A stretch of DNA of 64,000 nt from an uncultured Prochlorococcus sp. GTDB taxonomy: Bacteria; Cyanobacteriota; Cyanobacteriia; PCC-6307; Cyanobiaceae. The position numbers were made by a program, and so were the translations under genes. A model generated the notes under the pieces. It was not told the DNA's origin, did no database searches, and saw nothing but the letters and a program-made list of their open reading frames with translations. Below, one piece after another: positions 26,864 to 35,004 of this stretch (positions are counted from its first letter, which is position 1; the number at the start of each line of letters is the position of its first letter). The stretch lies in assembly GCA_902525585.1 (NCBI GenBank), contig CABZHQ010000001.1, positions 28,976 through 92,975 of the forward strand. Reading direction: 5' to 3'.

Positions 26864-27316
26864 CTATTTAATCAAAATTAAGATGCTCATAATTGCCATT
26901 AAAAGATTTTCAATAATACTAATAATTCCCAAAGGAGTTTTTGCATATCCACCAATACATGCACAATTTAATTTTAATTTATCCAAATAAACAGCCTTAA
27001 ATACTGAAATCATTCCAGAAATTCCTAAAATTAGGGCAATAAAAATAATTAAAGAGGGTGGAGAAGAATTAAGAAAACTTATTCCAATTAATAATTCACA
27101 AAAAGGATAAATATATATCCAGCTATCAAATTGAGAAGAAATTAAATCATACTTCTTATAACTTTTTCCAAAAGCTTCAATATCCATAAACTTGAGCATC
27201 GCTAAAAGACAAATTGATATTCCCATAAAAATTTGGAAACTTTTAAGCAATGAAATAGTTATTAGAAATGAAGTACCAAATACTACAATTAAGGGGCCAA
27301 ATGACTTAATCTTCAC
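26864..27316 (-). CDS. MauE/DoxX-family redox-associated membrane protein
   Basis: 150 residues, four transmembrane helices, with the MauE-like cysteine pair 'LNCACIGGYAKTPLG' after helix 3. MauE-type proteins feed electrons or disulfides to periplasmic partners. It sits between the 76-aa gene and DUF411, consistent with disulfide or metal handling in the periplasm. Confidence 0.72.
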   Translation of the reverse strand: MKIKSFGPLIVVFGTSFLITISLLKSFQIFMGISICLLAMLKFMDIEAFGKSYKKYDLISSQFDSWIYIYPFCELLIGISFLNSSPPSLIIFIALILGISGMISVFKAVYLDKLKLNCACIGGYAKTPLGIISIIENLLMAIMSILILIK

Positions 27317-27318
27317 TT

Positions 27319-27549
27319 TTAACTTTTAAGGATAGAGTCACAAATACTAGATGGATTTGCTTGTTTAACTATTTTTAGTCTTTTGATAAGTTTGTCTCGA
27401 TCTATTTGATGTTTTAAATATTTAATACATAAATTTTTTTCCTGATATACCAGTGCTATTGGAGCAATCTTTAAAGCAATAGCAAAAGTACCAATAACTA
27501 AAAGAATGTTTGTAGCTAGTCGAATATTTGGTCGAAAATTTGATCTCAT
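27319..27549 (-). CDS. Hypothetical membrane protein, 76 aa
   Basis: One N-terminal helix ('ATNILLVIGTFAIALKIAP') and a basic soluble part with two Cys ('LCIKYLKHQ', 'SSICDSILKS'). Its ATG overlaps the stop of the upstream 38-aa gene (ATGA) and 2 bases separate it from the MauE-like gene, so it is part of the operon. Confidence 0.55.
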   Translation of the reverse strand: MRSNFRPNIRLATNILLVIGTFAIALKIAPIALVYQEKNLCIKYLKHQIDRDKLIKRLKIVKQANPSSICDSILKS

Positions 27550-27662
27550 TCGTATTCTTTATTACTGTCAATAATTTCCCTTAAATATATATCTTTTAGC
27601 TCGTCATTGTAACCATTTTCTTTTGCAAATTTCTCCAATTCCTTAAACTCTTTTTCTGTCAT
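27546..27662 (-). CDS. Small acidic protein, 38 aa
   Basis: 'MTEKEFKELEKFAKENGYND' then 'KDIYLREIIDSNKEYE'. It overlaps the 76-aa gene by 4 bases (ATGA) and shares one base with the upstream gene's stop (TAATG). This double coupling supports it as real. Function unknown. Confidence 0.55.
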   Translation of the reverse strand: MTEKEFKELEKFAKENGYNDELKDIYLREIIDSNKEYE

Positions 27663-27805
27663 TAAGCAGATTTGGATATATTGTTTTTCATATCTTCAAT
27701 TTGGTTGATTAATTTATCTAACCATTCTGTATTATTTTCGGATCTTTTCTGGAAATATGTAATTTTAGGTTGATTGATTTCTAGTGTCTCATAATCTCCA
27801 CTCAT
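27662..27805 (-). CDS. Small soluble protein, 47 aa
   Basis: ATG 27805 to TAA 27662. 'MSGDYETLEINQPKITYF' then a helix ('WLDKLINQIEDMKNNI'). First gene of a coupled minus-strand series running to 25779. Function unknown. Confidence 0.5.
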   Translation of the reverse strand: MSGDYETLEINQPKITYFQKRSENNTEWLDKLINQIEDMKNNISKSA

Positions 27806-27950
27806 GACTTACCCATAAATTTGCACTCTGCATAATTTATCTAGAGAAATTATGCCCATCAATAGGCTCTAATACTTATTTGACTTTTACCATGGGTATC
27901 AAGTCACTTTTCTAATAGTATAAATATCAAGGAATTTATCTCCCAAAAAT

Positions 27951-28055
27951 ATGGCAACTAATGAAGAACTAGAAAAAAGAATTGAGACTCTAGAAAAAGA
28001 AGTACAACATTTAAAAGCTGTCCTGCAATATCAAATGAGAAATAAGAAAAAGTGA
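27951..28055 (+). CDS. Small coiled-coil protein, 34 aa
   Basis: 'MATNEELEKRIETLEKEVQH' then 'LKAVLQYQMRNKKK' gives clear heptads (L/I at a and d positions), so a short dimeric coiled coil. Function unknown. Confidence 0.5.
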   Translation: MATNEELEKRIETLEKEVQHLKAVLQYQMRNKKK

Positions 28056-28232
28056 TTCACACCGCATAGTAAATACTTTTGGTCAGATAACCATTATCTC
28101 TTGATTGTTTTAGGTAGCTAATAAAAAGCTTAATATTAAGAATTAGTCCATAATTAATCACTTTTTGAAAAAATAACTTTAGTCATTGATATTTTGAACA
28201 TATTTGTTTTTATATATATAAAACTGCCCGAT

Positions 28233-28349
28233 ATGATTAACTCAATAGCTATTACATTGTTATTATTTAGCTCTTTAGTCGCTTACAAAAGACTAAAAAG
28301 AAAAAAACGGCAATTTCACGCACCACCTACAAATCAGCTTCCTAGTTGA
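28233..28349 (+). CDS. Small membrane protein, 38 aa
   Basis: 'MINSIAITLLLFSSLVAY' helix, then a basic 'KRLKRKKRQFHAPP' tail. Positive-inside single-helix protein; function unknown. Convergent with the 37-aa gene. Confidence 0.45.
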   Translation: MINSIAITLLLFSSLVAYKRLKRKKRQFHAPPTNQLPS

Positions 28350-28352
28350 AGA

Positions 28353-28466
28353 TTAAATTCCGTCTTCGTCTTCTCCAAAAGGATTGTACCTAATATCCCA
28401 GATGAGAACTACTGCTATAGATAAAAGCAATAGACCAAAAATAACTTGAGGAGGTGGGAATAACAT
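28353..28466 (-). CDS. Small membrane protein, 37 aa
   Basis: 'MLFPPPQVIFGLLLLSIAVV' helix, then 'WDIRYNPFGEDEDGI' with an acidic tail. ATG 28466, TAA 28353. Looks like a conserved thylakoid-type small protein; not identified. Confidence 0.5.
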   Translation of the reverse strand: MLFPPPQVIFGLLLLSIAVVLIWDIRYNPFGEDEDGI

Positions 28467-28499
28467 TAATGAAATATAACAATTATAAATAAGCTTTGC

Positions 28500-28667
28500 T
28501 TATGAAAATTTTAAAGGGTAATCAATATTGTTTGGTTCTAGATATTTTAAATAACATGCTGTTGTGCAATCTACTCCCTTACTATTGATGCTACAAGAAG
28601 TTATACATTCAAAAAAACTTTCCAAAGCATCTGAATCTTTAATATTTGAATAAATTTCATTTTTCAT
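28500..28667 (-). CDS. Cysteine-rich small protein, 55 aa
   Basis: Start taken at the second Met ('MKNEIYSNIKDSDALESFF', 28667); an in-frame Met at 28700 is the alternative. Four cysteines in 'FECITSCSINSKGVDCTTAC' give a CxxxC-x8-CxxxC arrangement that could bind a metal or form disulfides. Function unknown. Confidence 0.55.
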   Translation of the reverse strand: MKNEIYSNIKDSDALESFFECITSCSINSKGVDCTTACYLKYLEPNNIDYPLKFS

Positions 28668-28744
28668 TTTTAATCTTCCATTCTGAAGCTTATCTAGCAA
28701 TTAATTTTTAATAATGTCAAATTTTAGGTAAAGTACCTATCCAC

Positions 28745-28997
28745 CATTTTTTTTAAAACTATTGAATCTATAAGTTTTTCCCCACCCTTCCTCTAAAAGG
28801 TTTTATATTCGTTTCTCGCTTCTTCGATAGATTCAACCCTAGAGCCTTTAATAACTGGCTTACTTGATCTCTTTAAAAAGGAAACTATAAGAGATTAAAA
28901 TTGTATTAATCATAAAAGAGTTCTTAGAACCATCTTCAAAAGGTTCAAATACTTTAATCCTCGATCTGGTTTTATTGATTAAAGTAAATTTTTACAT
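28745..28997 (-). pseudogene. Decayed DUF1651 gene
   Basis: Aligns with the gene at 48188-48436 from its start ('KFTLINKTRSRIK' after a stop directly behind the ATG) to its end ('KGWGKT' region), including the segment for 'SRVESIEEARNEY', but has stop codons, lost bases in the middle and frameshifts. The initiator region touches the terminator of the RNA element at 28998. Similarity seen by eye at DNA and protein level. Confidence 0.65.
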
Positions 28998-29189
28998 AAA
29001 AAAAGGGCGTTAGCTTCGCCCCAATCAAAAAGCGTGATAATCCCCATCACCCAGCCTTTTTAAAATCCTAGCACTACATATGGTGTTTGTAAGTATTTAA
29101 AATTACCTATTGATGGGGTTGTTTGTTTCTGTTTAATTTGTCATTATAGGAGTCCCCATCACCTAGACTCGTAAGAGTCTTTTTTTTTG
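28998..29189. ncRNA. Bidirectional small-RNA/leader element, copy 1
   Basis: About 190 bp with an outward terminator at each end: on the minus strand GGGCG...CGCCC then T7 (28998-29022), on the plus strand AGACTC/GAGTCT then T9 (29165-29189). Between them CCCCATCACC occurs at about 29042 and 29154, and its complement-like GATGGGG at about 29112, allowing alternative pairings. Copy 2 (51589-51784) is inverted and closely matching over the whole length, with the paired stems conserved by compensating changes. So an RNA is likely produced from one or both strands. Confidence 0.7.
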
Positions 29190-29286
29190 TTTGCCTTTTA
29201 TGCTTATGAGTTTTTAATTAGTGTTTAAAGACTTTGAGTTTAATTTTTTAATTCGATAATTAATAATTAAAAAAATAATTTTATTC

Positions 29287-29598
29287 ATGCAAACTTACAT
29301 CGTACACTGGCAATTTCCAGATCAAGAAAGTCATATGCAAGGGGCCGAAGCTTTTGCGGGTTTTGTTGAAGGAGGATGCGAAGGTGATCAATTTGATGGG
29401 TTTAAAGTTCTTAATCGAGTAGTAAATCCTGAGGGAGCTAATGGTTGGGCAATAGTTGAATCTTCAAACCATCAGAACATCTGGAAATGGAGTAGTATCT
29501 GGGTCGATAATTTTGGGGTAGAGATTGAAGTTACACCAGTTCTAACGGATAAAGAATTTCTCTCCGTCCATAAAGAAATTTCAGCAGCCTCAAACTAA
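29287..29598 (+). CDS. DUF3303-type small protein, 103 aa
   Basis: 'MQTYIVHWQFPDQESHMQGA' then 'VVNPEGANGWAIVES' and 'IWKWSSIWVDNFGVEIEVTP': the dimeric alpha/beta-barrel pattern of DUF3303-like proteins (MvaI-like fold). Soluble, no signal. Function unknown; stress-related roles are speculative. Confidence 0.7.
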   Translation: MQTYIVHWQFPDQESHMQGAEAFAGFVEGGCEGDQFDGFKVLNRVVNPEGANGWAIVESSNHQNIWKWSSIWVDNFGVEIEVTPVLTDKEFLSVHKEISAASN

Positions 29599-29659
29599 TA
29601 GTCAATCTTTTGTATGTTTGAATGTTGGTTTAAGATAAAAGGGTAATAAATATTTTTTT

Positions 29660-29827
29660 ATGGGAAAATTTTCTTCTGAAGAAATTGAAAGTCAATACAA
29701 TCTAATAAAGATGCTTTTAGCTGAACCCGAAAAGTATAGAGATGCCATTGATGCAATAAAAAAAGATATTGCATATATGCCTATAGAACTTAAAAAAAAA
29801 CTTGAGGAAGAAAATATTATCTTATGA
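29660..29827 (+). CDS. Small helical protein, 55 aa
   Basis: 'MGKFSSEEIESQYNLIKMLL' then 'EPEKYRDAIDAIKKDIAYM' and 'LKKKLEEENIIL': a three-helix soluble protein. ATG 29660, TGA 29827. Function unknown. Confidence 0.5.
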   Translation: MGKFSSEEIESQYNLIKMLLAEPEKYRDAIDAIKKDIAYMPIELKKKLEEENIIL

Positions 29828-29895
29828 ATGAATCGCAAATCGCATTAATCATAATCGTTAATTTTTAAAAATTAGTAGATAGCAATTCTCGTAAA

Positions 29896-30060
29896 CTAAC
29901 CGAGAGAGTCTAAATCTCTTCGATGGTGAACTGTATTTTCGTAATCTTGTGGAACTTTCTGTTCTCTTATTAAATCTGCAATTGTTGGATAATCTTTTGC
30001 ATTATCAAGATCTCTTGCATTTTTATCTTGAATTGCGAATGGTGATCTTTTTAAATTCAT
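29896..30060 (-). CDS. Small hydrophilic protein, 54 aa
   Basis: Start at 'MNLKRSPFAIQDKNARDLDN' (30060); the longer frame only overlaps the upstream gene. Very polar, probably disordered, with 'TIADLIREQKVPQDYENTVH' next. Eleven bases downstream of the 61-aa gene, so probably one operon. Confidence 0.55.
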   Translation of the reverse strand: MNLKRSPFAIQDKNARDLDNAKDYPTIADLIREQKVPQDYENTVHHRRDLDSLG

Positions 30061-30071
30061 AATTAATTTCC

Positions 30072-30257
30072 TCAAAATTTTTGTTGGATTCTGATTACAG
30101 ATCCTGGATTGTCTTGTACGTAAGTGTTGAATTCTCTCGCAAGCATTAGGCAATCGTATGCATCGCGAGCATAGAAGCCAACTTCATGTGTTTTATTTGT
30201 TGAATCTTTGTAACTCAATACATATTTATTACAAGATTTTAATGGTGTTGAAGGCAT
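30072..30257 (-). CDS. Small soluble protein, 61 aa
   Basis: 'NKYVLSYKDSTNKTHEVGFY' then 'ARDAYDCLMLAREFNTYV' and 'NPGSVIRIQQKF': strand-helix-strand pattern, a compact alpha/beta domain. Function unknown. Confidence 0.6.
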   Translation of the reverse strand: MPSTPLKSCNKYVLSYKDSTNKTHEVGFYARDAYDCLMLAREFNTYVQDNPGSVIRIQQKF

Positions 30258-30318
30258 TTAATTTATTTCAGTTACCACTAAGTTCTAACTAGGCATGCTT
30301 ATCAATCGACTAATATAA

Positions 30319-30483
30319 ATGTACGGTTTAAGGCACAAACATATACGGAAAGAGGACCAACAACTTAATTTAAAAATAAATATAATAATCAAGTTGATTT
30401 CGCAAAGAAAGACAATATTTTCGTTACTCCTATATAACTATTTTCAGTGGTGGCCTTTTTTTGCAAGAATCCTATGTAGATGA
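30319..30483 (+). CDS. Possible small basic protein, 54 aa
   Basis: ATG 30319 to TGA 30483. Lys/Arg-rich N-terminus ('MYGLRHKHIRKEDQQ') and an aromatic hydrophobic end ('LLLYNYFQWWPFFARILCR'). Supported only by the open frame and amphipathic pattern. Confidence 0.35.
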   Translation: MYGLRHKHIRKEDQQLNLKINIIIKLISQRKTIFSLLLYNYFQWWPFFARILCR

Positions 30484-30826
30484 TGTGTTTTTATAGACGA
30501 ATCATCTGTATTGCTAAATAAGTTTGTTTGAAATTATAAATAAATTTTTATCCATCATCATCATGGAAGGTAGAGATTAATAACTGAACTCCTACAAGTC
30601 TAAATTTCATAGATAAATATAAAATAGGAATTGGCTTAACCTAACATTGAAACATTTAAATTAAATTTGAGGAATCTTTTCAATATCTATATTTTCTTTT
30701 AATTATTTAGAAAAAAACTTTCTAAGATCAAAATAGTTTTTTTATTTGAGAAAACTGAAAGTAGATCTAAAATGAGGTAAATTTGCTGTTTTTATTTAGT
30801 GAGTTTTAAAAATATTTTAAAAATCA
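30484..30826. other. Non-coding stretch
   Basis: 343 A+T-rich bases upstream of the SRAP gene. No supported ORF, tRNA or strong hairpin. Confidence 0.5.
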
Positions 30827-31465
30827 ATGTGCGGAAGATTTGAGCTAAAAACTAAATTTGAGAATTTGCCAAAGGTTTTGAAACAAGACTATCCAAATGG
30901 ACTTGATTCTAAATATGAGACTCAAAATCTAATAAGACCTAATGATCCTGTTCTTGTAATTAAAAACGAAGGAAGAATTAAAACTACTTTTATGACATGG
31001 GGTTTTATTTCTCCTTGGGCGAGAGACCCATTTGATAAAGAGAGACCAAGACCATTTAATGCAAGATCAGAAACAGTAGAAGAAAAAAAATTATTTAGTG
31101 GAAGTTGGAAACATAAAAGGTGCCTAATACCTGCAAGCGGTTTTTTTGAAAAAAAATATCGTGTTCGAAAAGTGAATTATGAGACTTTTTGGTTGGGAGG
31201 AATTTGGAGTAAGTGGACCTCACCAGAAGGCGCAGAACTTGAGAGTTGCTGTGTTTTAACTACTGATCCAAATGATTTGATTAAACCTTTACATTACCGA
31301 ATGCCTGTGATCGTTCCTAATGGATATGAGGAACAATGGACAGAGCAAATTAAAGATGCAGATGAATTAAAAGGATTATTTGCAATCATGATGAGTTGGT
31401 CCCCTGATGGTTGGTTAGTAGAGGATTTAAAGAAAAAAGAAACTGATCAAATGAGTTTGTTTTAA
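30827..31465 (+). CDS. SOS-response-associated peptidase (SRAP/YedK/HMCES family)
   Basis: 212 residues. Cys2 ('MCGRFE') is the residue that forms a thiazolidine crosslink with abasic sites in single-stranded DNA; 'PFNARSETVEEKKLF', 'KRCLIPASGFFEK' and 'LHYRMPVIV' (His) complete the active site. It shields abasic sites during replication. Length is normal for the family. It lies upstream of a DUF1651-like gene. Confidence 0.93.
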   Translation: MCGRFELKTKFENLPKVLKQDYPNGLDSKYETQNLIRPNDPVLVIKNEGRIKTTFMTWGFISPWARDPFDKERPRPFNARSETVEEKKLFSGSWKHKRCLIPASGFFEKKYRVRKVNYETFWLGGIWSKWTSPEGAELESCCVLTTDPNDLIKPLHYRMPVIVPNGYEEQWTEQIKDADELKGLFAIMMSWSPDGWLVEDLKKKETDQMSLF

Positions 31466-31497
31466 ATGGAACGCTTACTAATTCCAAGACTAGATTA

Positions 31498-31755
31498 ATG
31501 GCTAATTCTTATTGGTTGATTAATTCAAATAGGTCAGAAGTTAAAAGATTTGTGAAAAACGATAAGAGTATCGATGGAGTTTTTGAGTATATGTTTATAG
31601 ATACTGGAAAAATAGTGGGGGAATTAGGAAACGAACCACCCGTAATTACAAATACAGTTTCTGTTGAAATAGATTTAGCTAGAGAAATTTATGAAAGATT
31701 ACTTTCTAAGGGATGGAGAAAAATTGAAAAAGTTCGAACTAAGAAATATATTTAG
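31498..31755 (+). CDS. DUF1651-like protein, 85 aa
   Basis: 'MANSYWLINSNRSEVKRFVK', a middle strand region, then 'AREIYERLLSKGWRKIEKV', the helix-KGW ending seen in other DUF1651-like proteins of this window. It follows the SRAP gene by 32 bases. Function unknown. Confidence 0.65.
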   Translation: MANSYWLINSNRSEVKRFVKNDKSIDGVFEYMFIDTGKIVGELGNEPPVITNTVSVEIDLAREIYERLLSKGWRKIEKVRTKKYI

Positions 31756-31818
31756 ATCTGTGTGAAAGAACTTATTGATAAAAATAATTTGAAGTCTAGT
31801 AACTATAATTTTAACTAA

Positions 31819-31852
31819 AATTGACAGCTGGTTTAAAATAAGGGGCAATTAG
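31819..31852 (+). promoter_or_regulatory. 34-bp repeated promoter-like module, copy A
   Basis: Begins AATTGACAG, contains TAAAATAAGGGGCAATTAG and lies 38 bases before the rluF start. Nearly the same 34 bp occur at 48805 and 58247 before unrelated genes. TAAAAT is the likely -10 box, with transcription from the G run; TTGACA sits too close to be a normal -35. Confidence 0.6.
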
Positions 31853-31889
31853 TTAATTATTTAGTGCAGATAAAATAGAAACATTCAAA

Positions 31890-32612
31890 ATGGCTACCAG
31901 AATAAATAAATATTTAAGCGAAATCGGTTATTGTTCCAGAAGAGAAGCTGATAAATTAATTTTGGAAGGGAAGATAACCATTAATGGCAAAATTTCAGCA
32001 ATTGGTGCCAAAGTAGAAGAAAGTGATCAAGTAGAAGTTAAAGGTCAAAGGATATATAAACCAACGAATCAAAAAAATACATACTTAGCCTTTAATAAAC
32101 CTGTAGGAATTGTTTGCACAACAGATAGAAATGTAGAACCCAATAATGTCATAGATTTCATTAAATATCCTAAAAGAATTTTCCCTATCGGAAGATTAGA
32201 TAAGCTCAGTGAGGGATTGATTTTTTTAACAAATGATGGGGATATCGTAAATAAAATACTCAGAGCAAGAAATAATCATGAAAAGGAATACATTGTAAAA
32301 GTTAATCGTCAAATTAATAGTAATTTTATAAAAAGTATGAGTAATGGAGTTGAAATATTAGGTACAAAGACTAAGAATTGTTTCGTAAAACAATTAGGTC
32401 CAAAAAAATTTAAAATTATCCTCACTCAGGGACTTAACCGTCAAATTAGAAGAATGTGTGAGACCCTAGGTTACAGAGTACAGTCATTAAAGCGAGTAAG
32501 AATTATGAATATAAAGTTAGACGTCCCAACAGGAGAATACAGAGAATTTAGTAAAGAAGAACTCCTGGAATTAAATATTTTAATCGAAAAATCTTCGAAG
32601 ACATATGACTAA
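31890..32612 (+). CDS. rluF: 23S rRNA pseudouridine synthase, RluF-type
   Basis: 240 residues: N-terminal S4 RNA-binding domain ('RINKYLSEIGYCSRREADKL'), catalytic Asp104 in 'PIGRLDKLSEGLIFLTNDGD', and 'RNNHEKEYIVKVNR' and 'LTQGLNRQIRRMCETLGY' as in the RluF/RluB branch. It converts a uridine of 23S rRNA (RluF: U2604 by E. coli numbering) to pseudouridine. Shorter than E. coli RluF (290 aa) by its C-terminal tail. Preceded by the 34-bp promoter-like module. Confidence 0.88.
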   Translation: MATRINKYLSEIGYCSRREADKLILEGKITINGKISAIGAKVEESDQVEVKGQRIYKPTNQKNTYLAFNKPVGIVCTTDRNVEPNNVIDFIKYPKRIFPIGRLDKLSEGLIFLTNDGDIVNKILRARNNHEKEYIVKVNRQINSNFIKSMSNGVEILGTKTKNCFVKQLGPKKFKIILTQGLNRQIRRMCETLGYRVQSLKRVRIMNIKLDVPTGEYREFSKEELLELNILIEKSSKTYD

Positions 32613-32732
32613 ACAAACGATAACCTTGAACTTATTGATTGAATGATACGCTTATAACCTTTATCTAGAAGAAACTTTTAACCCTATTTTGTTTTTTTAC
32701 TTTTAAAATATATAAAATTTAACTAAAAAAAA

Positions 32733-33008
32733 ATGATTAAAAAAGAAGACAATATCCGAAGCGAAAGCTTTTATCCAGATTCTAGTTTCTACATTGATAA
32801 TAAAGAAAATAATTTTTCTGATAAGGTCAATTCTCCTGAAGATATTACACTTACAAAAAATCAAATATCCAATACTTCTAAATTTGAATGGCCAAATAGT
32901 TATTGGTTTATTGCGGAAAGAACAAATGGAAGACTTGCAATGATAGGCTTTATGGCTGTCATTATTAACTACACTTTATTTGGATGGATAGCATATCCAA
33001 TCCTTTAA
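32733..33008 (+). CDS. hli: High-light-inducible protein with long N-terminus, 91 aa
   Basis: An acidic soluble N-terminal part of about 55 residues, then 'WPNSYWFIAERTNGRLAMIG', 'FMAVIINYTLFGWI', the Hli helix with ExxNGR. The length suggests the unicellular picocyanobacterial long-Hli type. No operon partner nearby. Confidence 0.85.
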   Translation: MIKKEDNIRSESFYPDSSFYIDNKENNFSDKVNSPEDITLTKNQISNTSKFEWPNSYWFIAERTNGRLAMIGFMAVIINYTLFGWIAYPIL

Positions 33009-33651
33009 ATGATGAATTCTAATTTTGGTGTAAAAATATTTAAATTTTGGAATTGCAATGGATATAACTCTTTCAGATATTGCGTAATGCGTTGGGAAGT
33101 AGACTTTTATCCCTAAAAATAACTTCTACATTTAACAACTTCAATTGCTTTAATATCTTAGTCCACCAAAAATAAATGAGATTTATGCTCTTCAACTTGT
33201 ATGAACTCATATAATGAAACTATAAATTGACCCATTGCTGTTATAAATTCAAAACCTCAGTTTTAAATTCTTCAAATCTACAGCTCAAAGTTAAAATGAT
33301 GAGTGTATCCAGAAAAAGGAATGTATTGAAGCTTATTTAGATCGACTGTTAATAGGAATAAACTTTGACACTCTGCTAGATCTCTTCATAGTTCTATTAA
33401 ATTTTTTGCATTGGAGACATAACCATTTCAAACCCTTTAACAATATGTCCTATTGATATTGATACATATATTAGCTGATATAAAATATTACTAACCAATG
33501 GTAGTAATTTTTTCAATTTTCTAAATATTTTAAATTTAATCGGTATTCACTTTTAAGATTTTTTAAACTAAATTTATTACTTTTTCTAATAGATGTTTTT
33601 TCAAAATCCTTTACTGCATAGAATTCTCAAAAGAAATCCTGCTAAATTAAA
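33009..33651. other. Gene-poor region with decayed gene remnants
   Basis: 643 bases with no intact gene. The minus strand at 33113-33235 is a remnant related to the DUF3764-like gene at 50042 (see separate entry). The rest is A+T-rich and unexplained. Confidence 0.5.
33113..33235 (-). pseudogene. Remnant of DUF3764-like gene joined to a DUF1651-like tail
   Basis: The minus frame from 33235 reads 'YEFIQVEEHKSHLFLVD', stop, 'DIKAIE...', which matches 'YELIKVNEHKSHLILKVRDL' of the protein at 50042-50302. The same frame ends 'CRSYF' and stop, the ending (FRSYF) and DNA context of the DUF1651 genes at 48188 and 62270. So two decayed families appear joined. One in-frame stop in the middle. Confidence 0.5.
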
Positions 33652-34716
33652 TTATTGTGTTGAAGATTTTAAGCTTGTTTTTCTGCTTTGGGTTCCGATA
33701 GCAACTAATGGAATCCAGCTTACTAGAAACCACCATCCGAATCGGCCTTCATAAATACTCCATGTAAATCCTATCACAATTAAAGAGGTGACAGTAATAA
33801 AAGTAATTGCTATTAGAAGCTTACTTTCTTTGATAAACCAAGCGCCACGAATTGATAAAATATAAAAAGAACTCATAAAAATAGTAATAAAAAAATTATT
33901 TTTCAATGAATACCAAGGTCTCACTTGTATTAATTCCCAACCTATTCTTCTTAAAAACAAATCAATATAATAAAGGGGTGATGATGAAAAATCAATGAAC
34001 GTTTCAGGCATATTCCAAATAACTTGTCCATTTGAGAAAGATTCAATTAAATAAGTTTTTGCATCATCATTTGAAGCGAAAACGTAATAAATTAAGATTA
34101 AAAAAACTAATATTGATAATGATATTAATATTATGATTTGCCTAAAGTTAAGTTTTTGTTTCACTACATAAGAACAAATAACTGCAGCGCCAAAAAGGGT
34201 GAAAGCATTAGGTCTTAGAGTTGTTGTTAGAGCAGAAAATAAAAGAAGTAAAAATGAACTTTGGAATATAAATATCCATAGCCATATAATCACAGCAGAG
34301 AAATAAAGTGTTTCTGACATTAACCACCTAGTCCATTGAGCTGTGAGCGGATTTAATAGCCACACATAAACTGCTATCCAAGCGCAAAAGTTAGATGAAT
34401 ATTTTTTTGTGATCTGCCAAAGTAAATCCCCGGAAACTATTACAAAAATTGAGTTTAATATTACAAAAACCCACTTGGTTGGCCCTATTAAACTAGCAAA
34501 TTTAACAATAATCGCCATCCCTGAATAAAGCCTTTGCTGTGGAAGAAGATCAGGAAATCTTTCCGCAGAGTTAATATAAAAATTTGAATCAAAACTTACT
34601 ATAGGAGTAATATCAAAGCCCCTCAAACTGAAGAGATATAGTGTCGCAATTATTTGTCCCACAAAAAAGATAAATATTATTTTTTGATATCTTTTAAGTA
34701 TTCCTGTTTGATGCAT
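33652..34716 (-). CDS. Multi-spanning membrane protein, GT-C glycosyltransferase-like
   Basis: 354 residues, about ten transmembrane helices, with an early periplasmic loop 'FDSNFYINSAERFPDLLPQQ' carrying an acidic motif and 'WLLNPLTAQWTRWLMSETLY' between helices, an arrangement like polyprenol-sugar-dependent GT-C enzymes. That assignment is by topology only. Neighbours (TPR-glycosyltransferase, sulfotransferase, oxygenase) suggest surface glycan assembly. Confidence 0.5.
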   Translation of the reverse strand: MHQTGILKRYQKIIFIFFVGQIIATLYLFSLRGFDITPIVSFDSNFYINSAERFPDLLPQQRLYSGMAIIVKFASLIGPTKWVFVILNSIFVIVSGDLLWQITKKYSSNFCAWIAVYVWLLNPLTAQWTRWLMSETLYFSAVIIWLWIFIFQSSFLLLLFSALTTTLRPNAFTLFGAAVICSYVVKQKLNFRQIIILISLSILVFLILIYYVFASNDDAKTYLIESFSNGQVIWNMPETFIDFSSSPLYYIDLFLRRIGWELIQVRPWYSLKNNFFITIFMSSFYILSIRGAWFIKESKLLIAITFITVTSLIVIGFTWSIYEGRFGWWFLVSWIPLVAIGTQSRKTSLKSSTQ

Positions 34717-35004
34717 TTAATTCATTACAAATAAAAAAAAATTGGTTTTTAATAACCTCTTCTGTTTGAAAAAAATCTTTGAGTATTAACTTTATTTTTA
34801 TTATAAGTAATTGCAAATTAAGTAAACTTATATTTAAATATCAAAATCAGGAAATAACAAAAAACTTTAGTAGGATTAATTTAAATTTTAATTAAAAAAT
34901 TTTTTATATTCAATTTTTACAAAAATCTTTTTTAAAAATTTATTGAAATAAATAATTTTCATAAGATTAAAATTTTTCTTTATTAAAAATAATAAAATGT
35001 AAAT

